Positions 1 through 7,205 are shown, counted from the stretch's first letter. The stretch: 16,961 bases of DNA from Eutrophocola sp963925675 (GCA_963925675.1 CAWUSW010000093.1:1-16961); one strand, 5' to 3'. A program made the numbers and translations. Notes: a model not told the origin generated them from the letters alone.

Positions 1-1158
1 AACCAATCCTGTCGAATAACCTAATATCAGTATGACTGACAAATTCTTTTCAATCAGCGTCGGTTGGTCAACTTTTTCAAGTTTTGGGCCCAGTGGAGCG
101 AAGTATAGGTAAGCAAAGCCTGCTATGAAGCCTCCGATGTGGCTGTAATAATCTACATTTTCTAGCCAAAATATTTCAAGCAGCAACTCTCCAACTAAAA
201 GAAACACAAGCCTGCCATTAGGCAGAATATTTATACTCCCCGGAAGAAATTTTTCATACTTATACTTTAAACATGCATATGCACCCCACAAACCGAATAT
301 GCCACCAGAAGCCCCTATGCTTGCATCAAATGATGAAAACTGGCTACTCGTTAAAACCGAAATAATACCTGAAAAAAAGACTATATTTATTAACCTAATA
401 CATGAAAACACCTTTTCAAGGCATTGTCCCAACAGACCTAAGACCAAAACATTTAAAATCAAATGATATGGTCTTGTATGAAACCAAAAAGACGAAAATA
501 TTCTATAAATCTCAGAATTTAGAAATATTTCTTTTGTATTTGCCGCGAGTAATAAAAACTCTTCACTTGGAGAAGAATCTGCAGACGCAAGCAAACCAAG
601 AAAATAACAGGCAATTAGAATCAAAGCTAAAACATTTGTACCAGTACTTTTTTTATTTACTTGCCCTTTGGCAAGCACTTCATATACGTCTAAAATCTCT
701 TTATTATTTTTCTTATTGACTTCATTTTTTAAAAAAATGTAAAATTTTTCAAAATCCTCGTTATTAAGAAATATACTTTTATCAACAAGAAATCTTGCCC
801 TGTTTTTTATTCCCAATACTAGACCCAGATTTTTATTCATTCCACACAAGAACTCTACTGAAAATATATTTTCTATAGAATATTTTTTTACACCTAAGAA
901 AATATTTGGAATTGATATAGAAACCTCTGTTGCCTCAATTTTCATTTCTTTCTTGCTAAACCGGTACATTCGGAACAGAAAGACAAATTGAATAAATATA
1001 AATGTCGATAAAAAATATAATTCAAATATGAATTGCTCTTCAAAAAAAACAGAAACTTTATTATCGGAGAGTAAAATAATGAACAATAAGATAAATGAAA
1101 GACACATAGTCGATAAAATACTATGCATAGCTTTTTTAATATTAAATTCCAGTTCCAT
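1..1158 (-). CDS. Rhomboid-family intramembrane serine protease with extra N-terminal region (partial, C-terminus cut by window edge)
   Basis: The minus-strand frame is open from an ATG at 1158 to base 1: 386 codons with no stop, so the C-terminus lies outside the window. Residues about 190-375 are a rhomboid core. H227, H232 and N236 have the same spacing as GlpG H145/H150/N154. The nucleophile is S284 in GASG (282-285) and the base is H340 in a SHIGGF context, so the full Ser-His dyad is present. Ahead of the core lie two hydrophobic segments (about 14-31 and 44-62) and a soluble stretch (about 68-150) that could be a membrane-associated PH-like domain; that last point is only a guess from its layout. 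An in-frame TAA just upstream fixes the start at or after 1158, but no clear Shine-Dalgarno is visible. Codon use is extremely A+T-rich compared with every gene to the right, which suggests transfer. The substrate is unknown; the adjacent secreted-peptide gene is a candidate partner. Confidence 0.85.
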   Translation of the reverse strand, partial: MELEFNIKKAMHSILSTMCLSFILLFIILLSDNKVSVFFEEQFIFELYFLSTFIFIQFVFLFRMYRFSKKEMKIEATEVSISIPNIFLGVKKYSIENIFSVEFLCGMNKNLGLVLGIKNRARFLVDKSIFLNNEDFEKFYIFLKNEVNKKNNKEILDVYEVLAKGQVNKKSTGTNVLALILIACYFLGLLASADSSPSEEFLLLAANTKEIFLNSEIYRIFSSFWFHTRPYHLILNVLVLGLLGQCLEKVFSCIRLINIVFFSGIISVLTSSQFSSFDASIGASGGIFGLWGAYACLKYKYEKFLPGSINILPNGRLVFLLVGELLLEIFWLENVDYYSHIGGFIAGFAYLYFAPLGPKLEKVDQPTLIEKNLSVILILGYSTGLV

Positions 1159-1191
1159 ATGGTTTTTTTAAATATTAATAAATAAACTTAT

Positions 1192-1235
1192 AAAAACGAG
1201 AAACACTTTATTGTTAAAAAGTATTTCTCGTTTTT
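1192..1235. terminator. Bidirectional rho-independent terminator between peptide gene and rhomboid gene
   Basis: An 18-base inverted repeat (1192-1209 with 1218-1235) has one mismatch and an 8-base loop. Its core is ACGAGAAA pairing with TTTCTCGT. It is flanked by A and T runs, so each strand ends in a U tract. It lies 12 bases past the stop of the leader-peptide gene and would largely separate that gene from the rhomboid gene downstream. Confidence 0.85.
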
Positions 1236-1246
1236 TTATAAAATGC

Positions 1247-1462
1247 TTACCTGAAAAGCTGATAGCCTCCAGCTACAGTTAAAATTCCTATACCTAGCAA
1301 ACCTATGGGGCTTACTCCCAAAGCAGATACAGCAGCCATTGACGCCCATCCTGAGCCAAACACCCCTTGCGCTAACACGGCTGCACTCCCCCAATACTTG
1401 GCAGCATCAGCAATATTACCGCCACTCACCTCACCCAACTCATCCATTGTCAGTTCTCTCAT
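1247..1462 (-). CDS. Double-glycine-leader bacteriocin/microcin-like precursor peptide
   Basis: The start is the ATG at 1462 because GGAGGT sits at the right distance upstream; longer in-frame starts lack this. The product is 71 residues. The leader MRELTMDELGEVSGG (1-15) is a textbook double-glycine secretion leader: conserved hydrophobic positions L4, M6, L9 and V12, acidic residues between them, and GG at -2/-1. Peptidase-containing ABC exporters normally cut such leaders during export. The predicted mature part (16-71) has 56 residues, no cysteine, and is rich in Gly and Ala. It has a short amphipathic start with W24 and W39, then a long hydrophobic stretch (about 43-66) ending in YQLFR. 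This fits an unmodified pore-forming class II-type bacteriocin, not a lanthipeptide. No exporter or recognised immunity gene is in the window. Antibacterial activity is inferred; a signalling peptide is the main alternative. Confidence 0.75.
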   Translation of the reverse strand: MRELTMDELGEVSGGNIADAAKYWGSAAVLAQGVFGSGWASMAAVSALGVSPIGLLGIGILTVAGGYQLFR

Positions 1463-1494
1463 CTTTCTTACCTCCATGTAATTAACTATCCAGT

Positions 1495-1536
1495 ATTGCA
1501 CTACCCGTTTTAGTACAGGTTTCTGCAATCTGCCAA
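1495..1536 (-). promoter_or_regulatory. Candidate promoter and operator-like inverted repeat for the leader-peptide gene
   Basis: On the minus strand TTGGCA (1531-1536) and TAAAAC (1507-1512) are spaced by 18 bases, placing the start near 1500 with a short leader before the ATG. ATTGCA and its complement (1524-1529 and 1495-1500) form an inverted repeat straddling the -10 element, which could be a regulator site. Both calls rest on sequence likeness only. Confidence 0.35.
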
Positions 1537-1549
1537 TAAATAGTTAAAA

Positions 1550-2410
1550 TCAGGGCAAGGTATGGCTGCTTAAAAACGCCCAGATCAGCTCGCTGGCTTG
1601 CACATCATTATTGCTACTACTCGGCCAGGTGTGACCCCCGACTTGCCTTAAGTAAAACATTATTTCGGCGGAACCATTGCAGTCAGTCCAGGAATAGTGA
1701 TTCACATTCAGCGACAGTTTGTTGTCCTCATTACTTAAAGAGCATCCATTCGCCTGGCGCCATTTGTCCAGTGCCGTTTCTACGCCCATGCGCCAGTAAG
1801 GCCGGGAATTCTCACTGACCGTGTACTGGTTCGTTCGATCATCCAGGGCATGAAAGGCAATAATCGGGATCGGACGTTTCAAGGTGCAACCATCGGGATA
1901 CTGCAGGCCAGCTACTGGTGCAGCCGCAGCCAGTACATCAGAGAGTTCACAGGCCAGTCGGCTACTCATCCGGGCTCCACCAGAAAAACCGGAGGTATAA
2001 ATGCGCCGGCGATCAATATTTACCCTTCCTGCGATATCTTCAATCATGTCACGGACAAACTGAACATCGTCAACCCCGCTATCGATATTGGCATTCCAGC
2101 TACGTTGCGAGATGGTGTTGCTATAGGCTCCTGCGGGAAACACGACGACAAAGCCATGCTGGTCTGCCAGAGAATCAAAATCACTGGTATCCACCTGATT
2201 TTGCGGCACGCCACCTGAACCATGCAGACTAAACAGTAAAGGCACAGACTCACCGGCATACCCTTCAGGGATATAGAGCAAATATTCTCGCTCCGCGCCA
2301 GCAGAAACCAGGCTATGCGTTGAAAAGCCCTGATCAACCTGCGATAAAGCCACTGAACAATTCAGCCAAAACAATAGTAATAGCACTCGTTTGATGACGA
2401 TCTTTTGCAT
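1550..2410 (-). CDS. Exported PHB-depolymerase/LpqC-type alpha/beta-hydrolase (esterase)
   Basis: This 286-residue protein begins with a signal peptide (about 1-23, hydrophobic core LLLLFWLNCSVAL), so it acts in the periplasm or outside the cell. The catalytic parts of the polyhydroxybutyrate depolymerase/feruloyl-esterase branch of the alpha/beta-hydrolases can be read: oxyanion-hole HGSGG (63-67), nucleophile S143 in GFSGG, acid D190 or D191 in HALDD, and H260 in GGHTWP. Family members cleave ester bonds in polyesters, feruloylated sugars or similar substrates; the substrate here cannot be deduced. The ATG at 2410 is supported by AAGGAG just upstream. It is divergent from rnfD, and the bacteriocin-like gene follows 87 bases downstream on the same strand. 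Four cysteines (C154, C175, C223, C244) could form disulfides. Confidence 0.85.
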   Translation of the reverse strand: MQKIVIKRVLLLLFWLNCSVALSQVDQGFSTHSLVSAGAEREYLLYIPEGYAGESVPLLFSLHGSGGVPQNQVDTSDFDSLADQHGFVVVFPAGAYSNTISQRSWNANIDSGVDDVQFVRDMIEDIAGRVNIDRRRIYTSGFSGGARMSSRLACELSDVLAAAAPVAGLQYPDGCTLKRPIPIIAFHALDDRTNQYTVSENSRPYWRMGVETALDKWRQANGCSLSNEDNKLSLNVNHYSWTDCNGSAEIMFYLRQVGGHTWPSSSNNDVQASELIWAFLSSHTLP

Positions 2411-2422
2411 ACTCCTTCCCCT

Positions 2423-2473
2423 TTGAATTTATCAACTGCAAGCATAATACGTTGGAAAAATAATTTTCAGCAA
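2423..2473. promoter_or_regulatory. Overlapping divergent promoters of esterase gene and rnf genes
   Basis: Minus strand: TTGCTG (2468-2473), 18 bases, TATTAT (2444-2449), directed at the esterase gene. Plus strand: TTGAAT (2423-2428), 16 bases, TAATAC (2445-2450), directed at rnfD. The two -10 elements occupy nearly the same bases, so polymerase could use only one at a time. The minus-strand promoter is the more convincing. Confidence 0.4.
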
Positions 2474-2531
2474 GCATACATATGTTCAGCGGGCTTGATG
2501 CACCCACTGCAAGCTGGCAAGATGCCCGCAC

Positions 2532-3566
2532 ATGACACTGTCGACTCTTTTTTTCACACCTGCCAAACACAGCCTGAGTACCGCCCAGATCATGCTGCTG
2601 GTGTTTATTGCCTGCATTCCCGGTATCGCAGCCATGAGCTGGTTTTTTGGTGCAGGCGTACTGTTGAACATCGTGTGGCTAATGCTATGCGCATTGGCTA
2701 TTGAAGCGGCCATTTTGTTAATACGCAAAAAGCCTGTCCTTCATTCACTGGGGGATTTCAGTGCTCTGGTTACCGCCCTGTTGCTTGCCCTGTCCATGCC
2801 GCCCGCCTCGCCCTGGTGGCTAGGTCTCATCGGAATATTTTTCGCCATCGCTGTTGCCAAACATTTATATGGTGGCCTTGGTTACAATCCTTTCAATCCA
2901 GCTATGGTGGGATACGCTGTACTGCTGATCGCCTATCCCCTTGAAATGACGCGCTGGCTGCTACCCGAAAATGTAAACCAAACACTTCCTGAACTCATAA
3001 CTGTAATAAAGCAGTTTTTGGGAAACAGCCCGGAAACCATGGATGCCTTCGTGGGTGCTACGGCTCTGGACCAATTCAAACTGGATCGGGGCGGATTAAC
3101 GATTACTGAATACTGGCAAGATAATCCTTTGTTTGGTTCTCTGTCCGGTGCAGGCTGGGAATGGGCCAATGCCGGCTTTTTGCTCGGCGGCCTTTACATG
3201 CTTTATCGAAAAATTATCACCTGGCATATTCCTGCCGCAGTGCTTGGCACAATGGCAATTATGGCACTGTTTTTTTATGACGGCGGTAGTTCAGCTAGCC
3301 ATGGCTCACCGACATTCCATCTCTTTGGTGGCGCCGCCATGCTGGGTGCGTTTTTTATTGCCACTGATCCGGTATCCGGACCTGCAACCAACAAGGGAAA
3401 AGTATTTTACGGAATTCTGATTGGCATGCTTATATACAGCATTCGTGTTTGGGGTGCCTATCCTGACGGGGTTGCCTTTGCCGTTCTATTGGGTAACTTC
3501 GCCGCACCTGCCATTGATTATTTGCTGCATCAGCAACGACAAGAAGACAATACCCATGTCGAATAA
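2532..3566 (+). CDS. rnfD: Rnf electron transport complex subunit D
   Basis: RnfD is an integral membrane subunit of the Rnf/Rsx ion-pumping ferredoxin:NAD oxidoreductase and carries covalent FMN. The 344-residue protein aligns by eye with E. coli RsxD along its length: IMLLVFIACIPGIAA near the N-terminus, KHLYGGLGYNPFNPAM (110-125), and YPDGVAFAVLLGN near the C-terminus. The predicted FMN acceptor is T177 in GATALD (175-180), within a Dxx-x-GAT pattern starting at D171. The N-terminal length before IMLL equals that of the E. coli protein, supporting this start, although no good Shine-Dalgarno is present. The start overlaps the stop of a 17-codon frame (2482-2535) as ATGA. rnfG overlaps the 3' end by 11 bases. 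rnfC, normally directly upstream, is absent. Confidence 0.93.
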   Translation: MTLSTLFFTPAKHSLSTAQIMLLVFIACIPGIAAMSWFFGAGVLLNIVWLMLCALAIEAAILLIRKKPVLHSLGDFSALVTALLLALSMPPASPWWLGLIGIFFAIAVAKHLYGGLGYNPFNPAMVGYAVLLIAYPLEMTRWLLPENVNQTLPELITVIKQFLGNSPETMDAFVGATALDQFKLDRGGLTITEYWQDNPLFGSLSGAGWEWANAGFLLGGLYMLYRKIITWHIPAAVLGTMAIMALFFYDGGSSASHGSPTFHLFGGAAMLGAFFIATDPVSGPATNKGKVFYGILIGMLIYSIRVWGAYPDGVAFAVLLGNFAAPAIDYLLHQQRQEDNTHVE

Positions 3567-4236
3567 TACGGCCACCGCCGTGCCAGCCTCAATTGTGAAA
3601 ACCAGTATTACTCTTGGCATCTTTGCCTTGCTGGCCGCTTTACTTCTCGGGATAGTCAATTTATCAACGGCAGAGAAAATCCAGGAACAACAGCTGGCCG
3701 CAGAACGTCGTGCTCTTGGCGAAGTTCTACCATCCTCCTTTCATGACAATGACTTACTGAGCAAACCACTGCCACTATCTCCCCTTACGAGCTCGACTCC
3801 CCTGGCAAACAACTATGTAGCAATAGAATTACTTGAACTGTCGGTCGAGCGCCAGGCCTATATTGCTCTTATGGGGAACACCTTCAGCGGCGCTATCCTG
3901 CCAGTAGAAGCGCATGATGCTTACAGTGGAGATATTAACCTGCTAGTGGCTATCCTCGCCGACGGGACTGTCAGTGGGGTACGTGTCCTGGCACATCGAG
4001 AGACCCCGGGGCTGGGCGATAAAATTGACATCCAGGTGTCCAACTGGATACTCGGCTTTGATGGTAAATCTCTGGCAAACCCCTCACTACCACAATGGAA
4101 AGTTATCAAGGATGGCGGTGAGTTTGATCAATTGGTCGGCGCTACCATTACCCCAAGAGCCGTCATTAATGCCGTTCAAAGGGCACTGCAGTTTTTTCAA
4201 TTAAACCGCAGCACACTGGAAAGTTCCAAAAACTAA
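3556..4236 (+). CDS. rnfG: Rnf electron transport complex subunit G (FMN-binding)
   Basis: RnfG is the periplasmic flavoprotein subunit of the Rnf complex, anchored by one N-terminal helix. This 226-residue protein has a single hydrophobic segment (about 15-36), then a soluble FMN-binding domain with ETPGLGDKI (149-157) and the flavinylation motif VGATIT (194-199), T197 being the likely FMN-bearing residue. The ATG at 3556 was chosen because it overlaps the end of rnfD by 11 bases and gives the normal family N-terminus; the longer open frame upstream lies inside rnfD. Part of the rnfDGE-nth operon. The attaching enzyme, ApbE, is not in the window. Confidence 0.92.
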   Translation: MSNNTATAVPASIVKTSITLGIFALLAALLLGIVNLSTAEKIQEQQLAAERRALGEVLPSSFHDNDLLSKPLPLSPLTSSTPLANNYVAIELLELSVERQAYIALMGNTFSGAILPVEAHDAYSGDINLLVAILADGTVSGVRVLAHRETPGLGDKIDIQVSNWILGFDGKSLANPSLPQWKVIKDGGEFDQLVGATITPRAVINAVQRALQFFQLNRSTLESSKN

Positions 4237-4286
4237 ATTAGCGTTAAATATATATAAATAAATTTTGAGCTATTAACTATTAAATA

Positions 4287-4991
4287 ATGACGCAATCATC
4301 TCAATCAGTAAAAGAAATCACTCTCCAGGGACTCTGGGGCAACAACGCCGCACTGGTACAGCTTCTCGGTTTATGCCCGCTGCTGGCAGTCAGTAATTCA
4401 GTGGTGAATGCACTGGGTCTTGGTCTGGCGACTGTACTTGTGTTGCTGGGTTCCAACGGCATGGTCTCCTTATGTCGGCACTACCTGACACCTGCAATCC
4501 GTCTGCCTGTATTTGTACTGATCATTGCTACGTTCACTACTTGTGCCGAATTACTGTTACGCGCCTTTGCCATTGAGCTCTACCAGGCTCTGGGAATCTT
4601 CATCCCCCTGATAGTAACCAACTGCACCATATTGGGCCGTGCAGAAAGTTTTGCCTCGAAACACTCCTTACTGCCTTCTCTTTTGGATGGCCTGATGACT
4701 GGACTTGGCTTTGCCCTGGTGTTATTTGTGCTGGGACTATTAAGGGAGCTGCTTGGTACCGGATTGATATTTGCCAACATGGATCGACTGCTTCCTTTTG
4801 CCGGTAACTGGACACTGGAAGTATTTTCAAACTACACGCCCTTCCTGCTCGCGATCCTGCCTCCCGGGGCTTTCTTTTTTATGGGCTGCCTGATTGCCTT
4901 GAAAAATATTCTGGATAAACACTTTGCCTTACCCGAAGTTGAAAGCGAAACACCCGCAACAGCCAGTCAACGAGTCAGAGTCACTGGATGA
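4287..4991 (+). CDS. rnfE: Rnf electron transport complex subunit E
   Basis: RnfE is one of the two related small membrane subunits (RnfA/RnfE) that form the iron-sulfur-binding core of the Rnf complex in the inner membrane. The 234-residue protein starts with GLWGNNAALVQLLGLCPLLA and contains FIPLIVTNCTILGRAE (104-119) and GLLRELLGTG. These family hallmarks include the cysteines in GLCP and TNC that hold the shared cluster. Several hydrophobic helices are visible, and a polar tail (about 213-234) ends the protein. A 50-base A+T-rich gap separates it from rnfG, with no obvious Shine-Dalgarno. Its stop overlaps the nth start by 4 bases, so the two are probably translationally coupled. Confidence 0.93.
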   Translation: MTQSSQSVKEITLQGLWGNNAALVQLLGLCPLLAVSNSVVNALGLGLATVLVLLGSNGMVSLCRHYLTPAIRLPVFVLIIATFTTCAELLLRAFAIELYQALGIFIPLIVTNCTILGRAESFASKHSLLPSLLDGLMTGLGFALVLFVLGLLRELLGTGLIFANMDRLLPFAGNWTLEVFSNYTPFLLAILPPGAFFFMGCLIALKNILDKHFALPEVESETPATASQRVRVTG

Positions 4992-5623
4992 ACAAAAAAA
5001 AACGTACAGACATTTTTACGCGCCTGCGTAATGAAAACCCCAACCCAACCACTGAACTAAAATTTGATTCAACTTTTGAGTTACTCATTGCAGTGATGTT
5101 ATCTGCTCAGGCGACAGATGTGGGGGTTAATAAAGCCACCGCAAAGCTTTTTCCGGTGGCCAATACACCAGAGACTATTTACGCTCTGGGCGAGGAAAAA
5201 CTGAAGGACTACATCAAGACCATCGGGCTTTTTAATACCAAGGGCAAGAATGTCATTCTTACCTGCAAGCTACTGATGGATAAACATGCCTCACAAGTCC
5301 CCAACACACGAGAAGAACTTGAAGCCTTACCGGGAGTCGGACGTAAAACTGCCAACGTGGTTTTAAATACCGCCTTCCGCGAACACACCATGGCCGTTGA
5401 CACCCATATCTTCCGCATCTCCAATCGCACCGGCATAGCCCCGGGGAAAAATGTACTGGAAGTCGAAAAAAGATTAATGAAATTTATTCCGGAAGAGTTT
5501 TTACTGGATGCGCATCACTGGTTAATTCTGCACGGCAGATATACATGCATAGCAAGGAAGCCCAGATGTGGCTCTTGCGTAATTTCGGATTTGTGTGAGT
5601 ACAGGAAAAAAGAATTGGACTAA
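4988..5623 (+). CDS. nth: Endonuclease III (DNA glycosylase/AP lyase)
   Basis: Endonuclease III removes oxidised pyrimidines and cleaves the resulting abasic site in base-excision repair. All functional residues match the E. coli numbering: the helix-hairpin-helix LPGVGRKTANVVL (114-126) with catalytic K120, the catalytic aspartate D138 in VDTH, and the [4Fe-4S] cluster ligands C187, C194, C197 and C203. At 211 residues it is normal length. The start overlaps the rnfE stop (ATGA). Location directly behind the rnf genes is the conserved gammaproteobacterial arrangement. It converges with argG, and no canonical terminator is visible after it. Confidence 0.97.
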   Translation: MNKKKRTDIFTRLRNENPNPTTELKFDSTFELLIAVMLSAQATDVGVNKATAKLFPVANTPETIYALGEEKLKDYIKTIGLFNTKGKNVILTCKLLMDKHASQVPNTREELEALPGVGRKTANVVLNTAFREHTMAVDTHIFRISNRTGIAPGKNVLEVEKRLMKFIPEEFLLDAHHWLILHGRYTCIARKPRCGSCVISDLCEYRKKELD

Positions 5624-5681
5624 ATCTGGCATCTCAGGCTTCTGCAGATTAGCTAACGACCTACCAACAAACTGTCTCTTA

Positions 5682-5774
5682 TCTTTTGACTTTTGTCAGC
5701 TACCTCTTGTCGCTACAGTAGAGTTTCCATCCCATCCACCCCACTGAACCAACCACCTTCAGCTTTTAGCTTTT
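5682..5774. repeat. Two pairs of 7-bp tandem repeats in the nth-argG intergenic region
   Basis: The 168-base region between convergent nth and argG contains TCTTTTG-ACTTTTG (5682-5695) and AGCTTTT-AGCTTTT followed by AGCC (5761-5774). A similar heptad style recurs at 13675-13688 and 13852-13886. The rest of the region holds only a weak inverted repeat just after nth (AATCTG, about 5624-5650, with CAGATT) without a U tract. Confidence 0.5.
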
Positions 5775-5791
5775 AGCCTGTCTCGTGTCCC

Positions 5792-7003
5792 TTATTTCTT
5801 TCGCTTGCTGGCAATTGTTCGTAAGCGCAAGGCATTGAGTTTAATGAAGCCTTCAGCATCTTTCTGATTATAAGCGCCTTCATCGTCTTCAAAGGATGCG
5901 ACCATATCATCATAAAGTGATTCGTCCGACTTGCGTCCAACAACAATGACATTGCCTTTGTAAAGCTTCAAGCGCACAGAACCATTCACGTGTATTTGGG
6001 TCTGATCAATAAGCGCCTGCAATGCTTCCCGCTCTGGTGACCACCAGTAACCGTTGTAAATCAGCGAGGCATAACGCGGCATCAATTCATCTTTCAAATG
6101 TGCAGATTCCCGATCCAGGGTCAAGGATTCGATAGCTCGATGCGCTTTCAGAATAATTGTGCCGCCTGGCGTTTCATAACACCCTCTGGCTTTCATGCCA
6201 ACGTAGCGATTTTCTACAATATCGGTACGACCAATACCATTGTCACCACCAACCTGGTTAAGCTCTTCAAGAATAGTCGCGGCTGATTTCTTTTCACCAT
6301 TAATTGCGACCACATCCCCTTTTTCAAAGTCCAGTTCAATATATGTCGGCGCATCCGGTGCGTTTTCCGGAGACACTGACCACATCCACATACTTTCCTC
6401 AGGCTCTGCCGCAGGATCTTCAAGAATGCCTCCTTCATAAGAAATATGAAGCAGGTTTGCATCCATGGAATAAGGCGATTCATTGCCACGTTTTTGCTCC
6501 ACAGGAATATTGTGTTCGGCACAATATTCCATGAGCTTCTCTCGCGAATTCAAATCCCACTCACGCCAGGGCGCAATAATCTTGATACCAGGTTTCAAGG
6601 CATAGGCACCCAATTCAAAACGCACCTGGTCATTACCTTTACCGGTAGCCCCATGCGCAATAGCATCAGCACCGGTTTCTTCGGCAATTTCAACCAGACG
6701 TTTGGCTATTAGGGGTCTGGCAATGGACGTGCCGAGCAGGTATTCGCCTTCATAAATAGTGTTCGCCCTAAACATGGGAAAAACATAGTCGCGCACGAAT
6801 TCTTCACGGATATCGTCGATATAGATTTCCTTAACCCCCAGGGCTTCAGCCTTGGCACGCGCTGGCTCAACTTCCTTGCCCTGACCCACGTCAGCAGTAA
6901 AGGTCACAACTTCACACTGATAAACATCCACTAACCATTTAACGATTACCGAGGTATCCAGACCGCCTGAATAGGCAAGCACGACTTTTTTGATATCCGA
7001 CAT
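5792..7003 (-). CDS. argG: Argininosuccinate synthase
   Basis: ArgG joins citrulline and aspartate with ATP, the penultimate step of arginine synthesis, in the cytoplasm. The ATG at 7003 is preceded by CAGGAG and gives a 403-residue protein of normal length; the longer in-frame start at 7042 adds 13 residues lacking family likeness. Near the N-terminus AYSGGLDTS (10-18) is the N-type ATP-pyrophosphatase loop. Further conserved stretches include TADVGQG, AHGATGKGNDQVRFE, and KRGNESPYSMDANLLHISYEGG in pieces. It is a stand-alone minus-strand gene, divergent from pyrC and convergent with nth. Confidence 0.97.
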   Translation of the reverse strand: MSDIKKVVLAYSGGLDTSVIVKWLVDVYQCEVVTFTADVGQGKEVEPARAKAEALGVKEIYIDDIREEFVRDYVFPMFRANTIYEGEYLLGTSIARPLIAKRLVEIAEETGADAIAHGATGKGNDQVRFELGAYALKPGIKIIAPWREWDLNSREKLMEYCAEHNIPVEQKRGNESPYSMDANLLHISYEGGILEDPAAEPEESMWMWSVSPENAPDAPTYIELDFEKGDVVAINGEKKSAATILEELNQVGGDNGIGRTDIVENRYVGMKARGCYETPGGTIILKAHRAIESLTLDRESAHLKDELMPRYASLIYNGYWWSPEREALQALIDQTQIHVNGSVRLKLYKGNVIVVGRKSDESLYDDMVASFEDDEGAYNQKDAEGFIKLNALRLRTIASKRKK

Positions 7004-7069
7004 CAATTTCTCCTGTTGCGAGCTTTTAATTCGGGTGCGCAATTCACCCCTGATGTAAAAAAGGCGGGT

Positions 7070-7098
7070 ATTGTAACGCTGGTACTGGAAATTGCGAA
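7070..7098 (-). promoter_or_regulatory. Candidate argG promoter
   Basis: On the minus strand TTCGCA (7093-7098) and TACAAT (7070-7075) are spaced by exactly 17 bases, giving a leader of about 60 bases. The leader contains a small GGGTG/CACCC hairpin (about 7034-7050). No convincing ArgR box was found. Confidence 0.5.
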
Positions 7099-7144
7099 AT
7101 TAAAGCGTGACTGTTCATGAATTACCGCCAGAATTGCCATATCC

Positions 7145-7153
7145 TGCTATAAT
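7145..7153 (+). promoter_or_regulatory. Extended -10 promoter for pyrC-rnt
   Basis: TGCTATAAT is a perfect extended -10 element (TGn plus TATAAT). No good -35 lies 16-18 bases upstream, which is common for extended -10 promoters. Transcription would start near 7160, about 45 bases before pyrC. Confidence 0.6.
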
Positions 7154-7205
7154 TGCTAATCAACACAGACCTGACAAAAGCCATCGCACAAGGAACCCCG
7201 TTTTA

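Noticed and set aside
402..719. Plus-strand frame of 105 codons
   Set aside because: It lies fully opposite the rhomboid gene and has no recognisable product or ribosome site.
1463..1528. Longer start (TTG at 1528) for the leader-peptide gene, whose first residues MQKPVLKRV resemble the esterase start MQKIVIKRV
   Set aside because: The added segment covers the promoter region, and the ATG at 1462 has GGAGGT at proper spacing; the likeness is short and not convincing at DNA level.
1850..2337. Several open frames on both strands
   Set aside because: They are alternative-frame shadows of the esterase gene, which has a signal peptide and complete catalytic residues.
2532..4991. Nqr (sodium-pumping NADH:quinone reductase) instead of Rnf
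   Set aside because: Sequence wording, lengths and the adjoining nth match RnfD/G/E.
7004..7205. ArgR box near argG
   Set aside because: TGAATT-like bits occur, but no properly spaced palindromic ARG box is present.
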